A stretch of DNA of 9,515 nt, from positions 1 through 9,515 of the forward strand of contig JAUVYZ010000058.1 in the NCBI GenBank assembly GCA_030602845.1, given 5' to 3'. Below the pieces are notes generated by a model that was not told the origin of the DNA, did not search any database, and saw only the letters and a program-made list of their open reading frames with translations. Made by a program: the position numbers and the translations under genes. Shown piece after piece: positions 1 through 4,854 of this stretch. This DNA is from Phycisphaerae bacterium (GTDB lineage: Bacteria; Planctomycetota; Phycisphaerae; Sedimentisphaerales; Anaerobacaceae). The first letter of the stretch is position 1. Each line of letters opens with the position of its first letter.

Positions 1-40
1 GGCAGGGACGATACACAAGATTGACGATTGATTATTTTCT

Positions 41-74
41 ATTGACTATTAGAAGGTCAGCTTCAATAGTCAAT
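41..74. repeat. Imperfect inverted repeat (hairpin) upstream of the small ORF
   Basis: ATTGACTATT (41-50) is the exact reverse complement of AATAGTCAAT (65-74). Inside it GAAG (52-55) pairs with CTTC (61-64), leaving a single bulged A at 51 and a five-base loop. The result is a 14-bp stem. No T-tract follows, so it is not a classical terminator. The preceding bases (20-40) contain related TTGACGATTGATTA text, which suggests a remnant of a dispersed low-complexity intergenic repeat rather than a gene-specific regulator. It ends 50 bases before the ATG of the 65-residue ORF. No gene can be assigned to bases 1-123. Confidence 0.55.
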
Positions 75-123
75 TATCAGGGACAAATCCAACTTACGGC
101 AATAGTTTTTCGAAGGTGAGGCA

Positions 124-321
124 ATGGTTTCGAGAAAATACTTCGAACAAACAGCGACTTCGATAGCCGCTTTAGGCAGGGACGAACTTAAGAGGCGAAT
201 CAGAAGTTTCAGAGGCCGATTTAAGCTGGATTTTAGTGAAGATTACCTGAACGCCCTGAGCGTTGACAGGTTGAGACATATTCTTTTGGCCGCCTTAATA
301 AACGGTAAGCCGCACGATTAA
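124..321 (+). CDS. Small basic protein of unknown function (65 aa)
   Basis: I do not recognise this protein. The ATG at 124 is preceded by a good ribosome binding site (AAGGTGAG at 113-120), which is the main reason to believe the ORF. The product is 65 residues, rich in Arg/Lys, with no signal peptide or membrane segment. It reads as two amphipathic helical stretches: about residues 17-33 (alternating Arg/Lys and hydrophobics, including RDELKRRIRSFRGRF) and about 48-60 (VDRLRHILLAALI). A small cytosolic or nucleic-acid-associated protein would fit, but that is only a guess from composition. It converges with the pseudopilin gene on the other strand, and no partner is adjacent. The reverse-strand reading frame over the same bases has no comparable start signal. 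Confidence 0.6.
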   Translation: MVSRKYFEQTATSIAALGRDELKRRIRSFRGRFKLDFSEDYLNALSVDRLRHILLAALINGKPHD

Positions 322-324
322 CCC

Positions 325-346
325 CGTTGGAAGCCCGCCCCCAACG
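325..346. terminator. Weak hairpin between convergent genes
   Basis: CGTTGG (325-330) pairs with CCAACG (341-346) around a 10-base loop, four bases after the stop codon of the 65-residue ORF. There is no T-tract, so termination by this element is only a possibility suggested by its position between two convergent genes. Confidence 0.2.
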
Positions 347-390
347 TACGTTAACTGCCTTTGGCGAGTTACTTCTATCGTGGCCGGCCG

Positions 391-1242
391 AATAAAAATC
401 AATAATCGTAAAAATTATGCCTATGGCACCGTTGGCTCTATTTCCCACCAACAAGACTTGCGCACCTTGTACAAGTCCTCCTTGCCCTCAGAGGTCTGAG
501 GTACAAAGCCACCACCGGAGTAATCGCGGACATGTTCCCTGCCGTGCTTTACCGTTTCTGCGCCTTTCCACTTCCAGTATTCGCTGTGTCCATCAGCAAG
601 AGAGACGGTCATCCCGTCTCCGTGTCGGACCAGAGGGTCGTCCCACCATTGCGCTACATTCTGATGAACAGCGTAACTATCCGGACTTACCCAGCCTTCA
701 TCAAGGAAAACAATTCTCTTGGCCGGCTGGCGAATCTGGTCCCTGTTTTTGATGATGAGCAGATCTATGACATCCTCTGGACCTCTGTTATGAGGGTTGC
801 CTGGCTGAGGAAAGGCATTCATAGAATCCATTATGGTGTATGTGAGGAACTCTCCCCGAAAACCGGTCGGGCATTTGTAAAGTTTTATGTTGGTACAATA
901 TGGCCATAGTGCACCGGCCATGATACCGTTTTTTTGGTCGTTTTCTGGTAGTTGCCCGCCGCTCGCCCAATCGGGGGCCCAACACCGGCCTACCCAGGCA
1001 ATCTCTCTTCCATGATTATGGCCTCCATCGCCGTTAACAATGGAGTCCTCGTAATCCTCTGCATACAAGATCCAGGCAAGCATCAACTGCTTCAGATTGC
1101 TAAGACAAACCGCGCGTTTGCCCTGCTCCCTGGCCAGCCTCAGTGTCGGCATCAATATCGCCATCAATATGGCAATAATGGCAATGACCACCAAAAGTTC
1201 TACTAACGTAAAGCCCCTTCGTTTGTCCATAATGATACTCCT
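391..1242. repeat. Tandem duplication unit, copy A
   Basis: This unit holds the downstream pseudopilin gene together with some of its 3' flank and its ribosome binding site. It matches copy B (1322-2191). Bases 410-459 are identical to 1341-1390 (50 of 50), and 1045-1113 are identical to 1994-2062 (69 of 69). The middle of the unit is clearly diverged. Similarity stops just beyond the Shine-Dalgarno sequence upstream and about 30 bases beyond the stop codon downstream, so the promoter was not duplicated. Confidence 0.85.
421..1230 (-). CDS. Pseudopilin-like protein with prepilin cleavage/methylation motif and H-x9-DG motif
   Basis: The start is the ATG at 1230-1228, chosen because AGGAG lies seven bases upstream and because it gives the classic short leader. 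A longer frame from 1278 adds 16 residues but lacks these signals. The product is 269 aa. Residues 1-12 are MDKRRGFTLVEL: prepilin peptidase would cut after Gly6, Phe7 would be methylated, and Glu11 is the +5 glutamate. Residues 7-29 form the hydrophobic helix. His203-x9-Asp213-Gly214 is the H-x9-DG motif of the large planctomycete pseudopilin family. Cys residues at 112, 120 and 260 are conserved in the neighbouring copy. The protein is presumably exported and assembled or anchored by a type II secretion or type IV pilus-like system; its exact role is unknown. It is the second gene of a probable two-gene transcript starting at the promoter near 2302-2330; no good promoter is seen in 1243-1321. 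Confidence 0.9.
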   Translation of the reverse strand: MDKRRGFTLVELLVVIAIIAILMAILMPTLRLAREQGKRAVCLSNLKQLMLAWILYAEDYEDSIVNGDGGHNHGREIAWVGRCWAPDWASGGQLPENDQKNGIMAGALWPYCTNIKLYKCPTGFRGEFLTYTIMDSMNAFPQPGNPHNRGPEDVIDLLIIKNRDQIRQPAKRIVFLDEGWVSPDSYAVHQNVAQWWDDPLVRHGDGMTVSLADGHSEYWKWKGAETVKHGREHVRDYSGGGFVPQTSEGKEDLYKVRKSCWWEIEPTVP

Positions 1243-1321
1243 GCCGAATATTTTCGTTACTGTACTTTTAGCGGTCATTTTTTCATCAGTGGCAAAATCA
1301 GAATTTCTTTTTCCGGGGCCG

Positions 1322-2191
1322 GATGAAAATCAATAATCGCAAAAATTATGCCTATGGCACCGTTGGCTCTATTTCCCACCAACAAGACTTTCGCACCAGG
1401 TACAAGTCATCCCTGCCCTCAGCGGTAGTAGGGCGAAGGTTTTCTTCACCGCTTCCAGCCGGGCGACCCACGTCGAATTTCTTGGCATGCTTTATCGTCT
1501 CTGCGCCTTTCCACTTCCAGTGGCCACTGTGCCCGTCTGCAAAAGAAATGGTCACCCCGGCACCGTGTCGCCACGTAGGGTCGTCCCACCATTGCGGCGG
1601 GTTCCTCGTTTGATAGACAGCATAACTATCCGCACTTGTCCAGCCTTCATCAAGGAAAACAAATCTGCTGTCTGGTTGGCGAATCTGGCTCCTGTTTTTA
1701 ATGAGGAGCTGATTTATGACATCCTCTGGACCTCTGCCACGAGGCGAACCTGGCTGGGGACGGCCATCCATAGAATCAGATATGGTGTAGGTGAGCATGT
1801 GTCCCCGATAGCCGGTCGGGCACTTGTAAAGTTCTAAGTTCGAACAATATGGCCATAGCGCACCAGCCATGATACCGTCTAATTGCTCCTCCACGGGTAA
1901 TGTTGCCCCGATTGCGTAATCGCTGTGCCAACACCTCTCTACCCAGGGACGCTCATTTCCGTGCCAATGCCCTGCATCGCCGTTAACAATGGCGTCCTCG
2001 TAATCCTCTGCATACAAGATCCAGGCAAGCATCAACTGCTTCAGATTGCTAAGACAAACCGCTCGCTTGCCCTGCTCCCTGGCCAGCCTGAGTGACGGCA
2101 TCAATATCGCCATCAATATTGCAATAATGGCAATGACCACCAAAAGTTCTACTAACGTAAACCCCCTTCGTTTGTCCATAATGATACTCCT
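1322..2191. repeat. Tandem duplication unit, copy B
   Basis: This is the partner of the unit at 391-1242. The offset is 931 bases at the 3' ends of the genes and 949 at the 5' ends, because copy B has six extra codons. The N-terminal ~66 codons are almost identical in DNA between the copies (about six differences in the last ~190 bases of each unit), the middle is diverged, and the final codons plus the 3' flank are again almost identical. Confidence 0.85.
1352..2179 (-). CDS. Pseudopilin-like protein, paralogue of the adjacent gene
   Basis: The start is the ATG at 2179-2177, preceded by AAAGGAG with seven bases of spacing; the frame extends to 2233, but that start lacks these signals. The product is 275 aa. 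The leader MDKRRG is followed by FTLVE, giving Gly6/Phe7 cleavage and methylation with Glu11. A hydrophobic helix spans residues 7-29, and the H-x9-DG motif is His205...Asp215-Gly216. Compared with the downstream copy, residues 1-68 and the last 12 are nearly identical, while the middle differs by many substitutions and a six-residue insertion near residues 192-245. The C-terminal domain with conserved WKWKGAET and CWWEIEPTVP blocks has no function I can name. It is the first gene of the pair and follows a ~115-base leader from the 2302-2330 promoter. Family assignment is confident; which filament or secretion apparatus it serves is not visible here. Confidence 0.92.
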   Translation of the reverse strand: MDKRRGFTLVELLVVIAIIAILMAILMPSLRLAREQGKRAVCLSNLKQLMLAWILYAEDYEDAIVNGDAGHWHGNERPWVERCWHSDYAIGATLPVEEQLDGIMAGALWPYCSNLELYKCPTGYRGHMLTYTISDSMDGRPQPGSPRGRGPEDVINQLLIKNRSQIRQPDSRFVFLDEGWTSADSYAVYQTRNPPQWWDDPTWRHGAGVTISFADGHSGHWKWKGAETIKHAKKFDVGRPAGSGEENLRPTTAEGRDDLYLVRKSCWWEIEPTVP

Positions 2192-2301
2192 TTCTTTTAC
2201 CGACGTTTCGGTGTTCACCTGTAAGATGCGCAAAACCGGCTTTCTGTTCCGTTAATTCTGCGTTTTTCGCGTTATTTCAACCCTACTTTACTAAAATAAG
2301 A

Positions 2302-2330
2302 ATTATACCTTAAATCTGATTTTTTTGCAA
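2302..2330 (-). promoter_or_regulatory. Sigma-70-type promoter of the pseudopilin pair
   Basis: On the minus strand TTGCAA (2330-2325) is separated by exactly 17 bases from a perfect TATAAT (2307-2302). Transcription would start near 2295 and give a leader of about 115 bases before the ATG at 2179. The surrounding sequence is AT-rich. Confidence 0.65.
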
Positions 2331-2390
2331 CATTAAAATCCAGAGAAAATATCAGGTGCGGTTTCCGTTTGTGGGTGGATTTTCATGCTT

Positions 2391-2420
2391 TTGACAGCCT
2401 TTTCTCTCATAATTTATTTT
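2391..2420 (+). promoter_or_regulatory. Possible plus-strand promoter in front of the structured GC-rich stretch
   Basis: A perfect TTGACA (2391-2396) is followed after 18 bases by TATTTT (2415-2420), a 4/6 match to the -10 box. A start near 2427 would transcribe the hairpin-rich region 2449-2600 and run into the hairpin at 2618-2649. It overlaps the competing minus-strand promoter candidate at 2416-2444, so at most one may be real. Confidence 0.3.
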
Positions 2421-2444
2421 ACCATTTAACCCCATTGCCGTCAA
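2416..2444 (-). promoter_or_regulatory. Possible second minus-strand promoter upstream of the pseudopilin pair
   Basis: On the minus strand TTGACG (2444-2439) is followed after 17 bases by TAAAAT (2421-2416); each hexamer matches consensus at 5 of 6 positions. The transcript would pass through the promoter at 2302-2330 and into the pseudopilin genes, adding a longer leader. Confidence 0.35.
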
Positions 2445-2649
2445 GGCCGGTGGCGATACCGCAAGAGCTTTTCTCGTTACGCGGTGTCTTTACCAGCTCA
2501 AGTCAGTGTTTGTCAGGGAATCTGCGGCAGCCGGCCGAACCTGCTTCTTGTAGAAGGCACTATTACCGCCTGGTTCGATTAGCCGGGGCGAATTGGGTGT
2601 GTGCAAAGCGCATAAAAAAAAGCCGGAGTCTTTAACAACTCCGGCTTTT
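2427..2649 (+). ncRNA. Candidate structured RNA (unrecognised), GC-rich hairpin region
   Basis: No protein is convincing here; the ORF at 2369-2635 starts with GTG, has no ribosome binding site and an unlikely composition. The stretch 2440-2600 is much more GC-rich than its AT-rich flanks and folds well. GATACCGC (2455-2462) pairs with GCGGTGTC (2481-2488); this includes a U-G pair that is allowed only in the plus-strand RNA and would be an A-C mismatch in the other strand. GGT/ACC (2449-2451/2492-2494) extends it. CCGGC-CGAACC (2531-2541) pairs with GGTTCG (2572-2577) and, after a four-base bulge, GCCGG (2582-2586), enclosing a hairpin 2542-2548/2552-2559 with loop TGT. I tested tRNA, SRP RNA, RNase P RNA, tmRNA, 6S RNA, T-box and cobalamin riboswitch signatures by eye and matched none. 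It could instead be a regulatory region or decayed gene. Confidence 0.25.
2614..2649 (-). terminator. Strong intrinsic terminator, possibly bidirectional
   Basis: AAAAGCCGGAGT (2618-2629) is the perfect reverse complement of ACTCCGGCTTTT (2638-2649): a 12-bp stem (eight pairs of it GC-rich) with an eight-base loop. In the minus direction it is followed by a run of eight T (A-tract 2614-2621 on the plus strand), the textbook intrinsic terminator. In the plus direction only four T follow, so it would be weaker that way. No protein gene ends just before it in either direction, so it most likely ends non-coding transcripts. Confidence 0.85.
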
Positions 2650-2758
2650 GTGAGACAGCTTTCATTTAGAAAATATACTGCAAACCTATAAAAATCTCTA
2701 CTGCCTCACCAAAACCAAGACACTAATAAGAAGAAAAGAACAAACACATCTTATTACA
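2614..2758 (-). ncRNA. Candidate small RNA, about 145 nt, family unknown
   Basis: A promoter (2765-2792) and a strong terminator (2614-2649) on the same strand bracket about 145 bases with no credible protein gene. The predicted RNA folds into three modules. The 5' hairpin pairs TAATAAG (2756-2750) with CTTATTA (2730-2724) around a U-rich 19-nt loop. The central stem pairs GTGAGGCAG (2709-2701) with CTGTCTCAC (2658-2650). The terminator hairpin ends it. The central stem contains a G-U pair that is fully paired only in the minus-strand RNA and would be an A-C mismatch in the opposite strand, which supports the assigned direction. An eight-codon frame (MCLFFSSY, 2749-2723) lies in the 5' loop but has no ribosome binding site. 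A trans-acting regulatory RNA is the natural guess; no target is visible. Confidence 0.55.
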
Positions 2759-2764
2759 CTGATA

Positions 2765-2792
2765 ATTATAACCCCCAGGCTGAGTTTTGCAA
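2765..2792 (-). promoter_or_regulatory. Strong promoter of the candidate small RNA
   Basis: On the minus strand TTGCAA (2792-2787), a 16-base spacer and a perfect TATAAT (2770-2765) form a promoter whose hexamers are identical to those of the pseudopilin promoter. Immediately upstream lie three A7 tracts spaced by ten bases (2796-2825), centred near -41, -51 and -61 relative to a start at about 2758. That is the position of an UP element or upstream curved DNA, which usually marks highly expressed genes. Confidence 0.6.
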
Positions 2793-2795
2793 GCA

Positions 2796-2825
2796 TTTTT
2801 TTGAATTTTTTTGAATTTTTTTGAA
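2796..2825. repeat. Three perfect tandem copies of TTTTTTTGAA (phased A-tracts)
   Basis: The decamer TTTTTTTGAA is repeated exactly three times at 2796-2805, 2806-2815 and 2816-2825, followed by TTTG. A7/T7 tracts repeated every ten bases are in phase with the DNA helix and are known to bend DNA. They abut the -35 box of the minus-strand promoter at 2765-2792, so a role in that promoter is the simplest reading. Confidence 0.9.
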
Positions 2826-2940
2826 TTTGCCCGTTCATTTCCCCGTTTTTGGCCTCTCAGGGCCGATATTGACCTCAGGGGACGGGGCGGCAACAGGGAT
2901 AATTTTAACAAAAAGAAGGCCTCCAACGAACAGAAATTTG

Positions 2941-2960
2941 GCTTGCCGACTTCGGTAAGC
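2941..2960 (-). terminator. Hairpin directly after the cupin stop codon
   Basis: GCTTGCCG and CGGTAAGC within 2941-2960 form an eight-pair stem (one G-U/T-G position) with loop ACTT. It begins two bases beyond the TAG of the minus-strand cupin gene (2964-2962). The following minus-strand bases are only moderately T-rich, so it may act as a 3'-end stabiliser or weak terminator. Confidence 0.35.
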
Positions 2961-2961
2961 T

Positions 2962-3327
2962 CTATTCGCCTGACTTTGCCGGTTCTTGTTCGGCTAATTT
3001 ACCCCTTACAGGTGCGACACAATAAATGTAAATAAGTGGTTTAGTGCCGGTGTTTTTGACGTCGTGGACGGTATGGGGCGGTATGTAGGATATTTTCCCT
3101 TCGCTGACCTGAAGACGGTCTTCTTGGCCGATTAGCAGCAGTCCCCGGCCGGAAAGGAAAACAAGCACTTCCTCGTGATGGTTGGTGCTGTGCCGGCCAC
3201 AGGTCTGGCCTGGGTGCACATATACTCTGCCCGAGCGCATTCCACAGGTTTGCGGCTCACCATCCAAAAGCTCCTGATATTCGGCGCTCTTGTTCAAATC
3301 TATTATGAGAACTTTTCCTGAAGACAT
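2962..3327 (-). CDS. Small single-domain cupin protein (121 aa)
   Basis: This is a single-domain cupin. The ATG at 3327-3325 is preceded by AGGGAGG (3340-3334). Cupin motif 1 is seen as Gly44-x-His46...His50-His51-Glu52-Glu53, ending at Gly60, and motif 2 as Gly77...Pro83-Pro84-x3-His88-x3-Asn92. His46, His50 or His51, Glu53 and His88 are the probable metal ligands. There is no signal peptide, so it should be cytosolic. Length fits small stand-alone cupins, which include sugar-binding, isomerase, dioxygenase and sensor proteins; nothing in the sequence separates these, and I assign no substrate. It is divergent from the porin gene with a shared 155-base promoter region, so co-regulation with it is possible. 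Cysteines at 28, 43 and 103 are not part of the cupin motifs. Confidence 0.85.
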   Translation of the reverse strand: MSSGKVLIIDLNKSAEYQELLDGEPQTCGMRSGRVYVHPGQTCGRHSTNHHEEVLVFLSGRGLLLIGQEDRLQVSEGKISYIPPHTVHDVKNTGTKPLIYIYCVAPVRGKLAEQEPAKSGE

Positions 3328-3371
3328 CTTAAAACCTCCCTGAAGCCGGTATTTTTGTTGTCAAATGAACG

Positions 3372-3400
3372 TATTTAAAAAATTTATCGTTTTCTGTCAA
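3372..3400 (-). promoter_or_regulatory. Promoter candidate for the cupin gene
   Basis: On the minus strand a perfect TTGACA (3400-3395) is followed after 17 bases by TAAATA (3377-3372), a poor -10 match. A start near 3365 would leave a leader of about 38 bases. A second TTGACA (3364-3359) lies too close to the gene to serve as its -35 box. Confidence 0.45.
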
Positions 3401-3408
3401 TTATTTTC

Positions 3409-3437
3409 TTGACGCGGTAGCACGAATTTTATATTTT
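3409..3437 (+). promoter_or_regulatory. Promoter candidate for the porin/ECF transporter genes
   Basis: TTGACG (3409-3414) is followed by TATATT at 3430-3435 (spacer 15) or TATTTT at 3432-3437 (spacer 17). It lies about nine bases from the divergent cupin -35 box, so a regulator bound between them could control both directions. The leader to the porin ATG at 3483 is about 40 bases. No metal or cobalamin riboswitch fits in that space. Confidence 0.5.
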
Positions 3438-3482
3438 TATGCGCCGTATGCAATTTCGTTTTTGAACAGATAAGAAGTGAAT

Positions 3483-4781
3483 ATGAGTAAAATAAGGATT
3501 TTTGTAGGTGTGGTGCTTTTGTTGAGTGCGGCGAATCTTTCAGGAGCGGACAATGCCAAATCCGAACAGATAGATTACGCCGGTAATATCTGGGAGCAGG
3601 AGACACTGACAAATGGATTCTTTGGTCTCGGCGACAGTCTTGCCGAGAGCGGTATAGAAGTGGGATTAGGTGTTACGCAGATTTATCAGCAAAATGTTCG
3701 CGGCGGCATCAGCAAGCACCGGCGGGCCGGGCGATATTCAGGCAGCTATGATCTGGAGCTTTCGGCGGACCTTGGAAAGCTGCTGGGTATCGAAGGCGGC
3801 AGCTTGTATATGTTGACCGAGGGAAAATGGTCGAAATCCGGCGGCATTGATACACCGTCGGTAGGCAGTGCATTCGGCGTAAACGGTGATGGTGCACCCA
3901 GACGCTCGATGGACGTTACCGAACTGTGGGATGAGCAGGATTTTGCAGAAGAACCAATTGATCTGAGAATCGGCAAGATGGACCTGACCGGCGGATTCGA
4001 TTGTCACGGCTGCCCGGTATCGTTTGATTGCAGCAGCTACGCCAATGATGAGACCACGCAGTTCCTTAACGGCGCCCTGATTAACAACCCGACCATTCCA
4101 TTTCCAGACTACGGCCTGGGCATAGCTGTTCACTACAACCCCACCAGGTTCTGGTACGTATCGGCAGCGGTAGCGGATGCTCAAGCCGATGTAAGGGAGA
4201 CCGGATTTAGAACCACATTCCACGACGAAGACTATTTCTTGTACATTTTCGAGACGGGCATTGTTCCGCAATTTGATTCTGCAAACGGCCCGCTTCAGGG
4301 GGCATATCGTGCAGGTCTCTGGTATGACCCTCAGCCGAAGGCCAATACGGACTATGCGGGCGCCGGCAAAAGTTATCGCGATGATGTCGGCTTTTATCTA
4401 AGCTGTGACCAGATGCTGGTTAAGGAGAATGCTGATGCTGAGGACAGCCAGGGGCTTGGTGTGTTCTTCAGGTACGGCTACGCAAACAGCGAGAGGAACG
4501 ATATTGCTGATTTCTGGAGCGTTGGTTTTCAGTATCAGGGCCTTTTAGAAGGTCGTGACGATGATGTGCTCGGAGTCGGTTTTGCTCAGGGTGTTTTCAG
4601 CGACAAGGCGTCTGCGACTTATACCGATGATTATGAAAATGCTCTCGAACTTTATTACAGTGTGCAGGTAACGCCCTGGCTGAATATCAGTCCGAGTGTT
4701 CAGTACATCGGCAACCCGGGCGGCGACAAAACGGTCAGCGATGCCGTTGTGCTGGGTGTGCGAGCACAAATGACTTTTTAA
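3483..4781 (+). CDS. OprB-family (carbohydrate-selective type) outer-membrane porin
   Basis: The ATG at 3483 is preferred over an in-frame GTG at 3477 because AAGAAGTG then sits at proper spacing. The 432-aa product has a signal peptide: Arg/Lys at 3-5, a hydrophobic core 6-19, and likely cleavage after SGA at residue 22. The rest alternates aromatic and hydrophobic strand-like segments, ending in the C-terminal Phe432 expected of an outer-membrane beta-barrel. The block at about 160-215 (RIGKMDL, the YANDETTQFLNGAL stretch, NNPTIPFPDYGLG) is the hallmark of OprB porins. The known members are glucose or sugar-diffusion pores. An oddity is Cys174-His175-x-Cys177 with Cys183, and Cys308; cysteines are rare in barrels. 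It lies 73 bases upstream of an ECF cobalt/nickel importer with no visible terminator between, so co-transcription and a role in metal entry are possible but unproven. Confidence 0.88.
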   Translation: MSKIRIFVGVVLLLSAANLSGADNAKSEQIDYAGNIWEQETLTNGFFGLGDSLAESGIEVGLGVTQIYQQNVRGGISKHRRAGRYSGSYDLELSADLGKLLGIEGGSLYMLTEGKWSKSGGIDTPSVGSAFGVNGDGAPRRSMDVTELWDEQDFAEEPIDLRIGKMDLTGGFDCHGCPVSFDCSSYANDETTQFLNGALINNPTIPFPDYGLGIAVHYNPTRFWYVSAAVADAQADVRETGFRTTFHDEDYFLYIFETGIVPQFDSANGPLQGAYRAGLWYDPQPKANTDYAGAGKSYRDDVGFYLSCDQMLVKENADAEDSQGLGVFFRYGYANSERNDIADFWSVGFQYQGLLEGRDDDVLGVGFAQGVFSDKASATYTDDYENALELYYSVQVTPWLNISPSVQYIGNPGGDKTVSDAVVLGVRAQMTF

Positions 4782-4854
4782 ACGTCAGGTTTTATATGGT
4801 GAGAACGAAAAAGCAAAAAGGTTAATCAAAAAAAGATAACAGGAGGATTTTATT

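Noticed and set aside
417..1336. Several plus-strand ORFs opposite the first pseudopilin gene, with similar ones opposite the second
   Set aside because: They mirror the duplicated minus-strand genes, lack ribosome binding sites and appear in both copies only because the DNA is duplicated.
2571..2590. TGGTTCGATTA resembling a tRNA T-loop
   Set aside because: The flanking bases do not form a T-stem around the loop, and no acceptor, D or anticodon arms can be built; GGTTCG instead pairs with CGAACC upstream.
2369..2635. Plus-strand 88-residue ORF in the large intergenic region
   Set aside because: It starts with GTG without a ribosome binding site, its composition does not look protein-like, its end runs into the terminator hairpin, and the sequence is better explained by hairpin structure.
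4782..4854. Cobalamin or nickel/cobalt (NiCo) riboswitch upstream of cbiM
   Set aside because: Only 73 bases separate the porin stop and the cbiM start. They are A-rich with no conserved cobalamin B12-box or NiCo helices.
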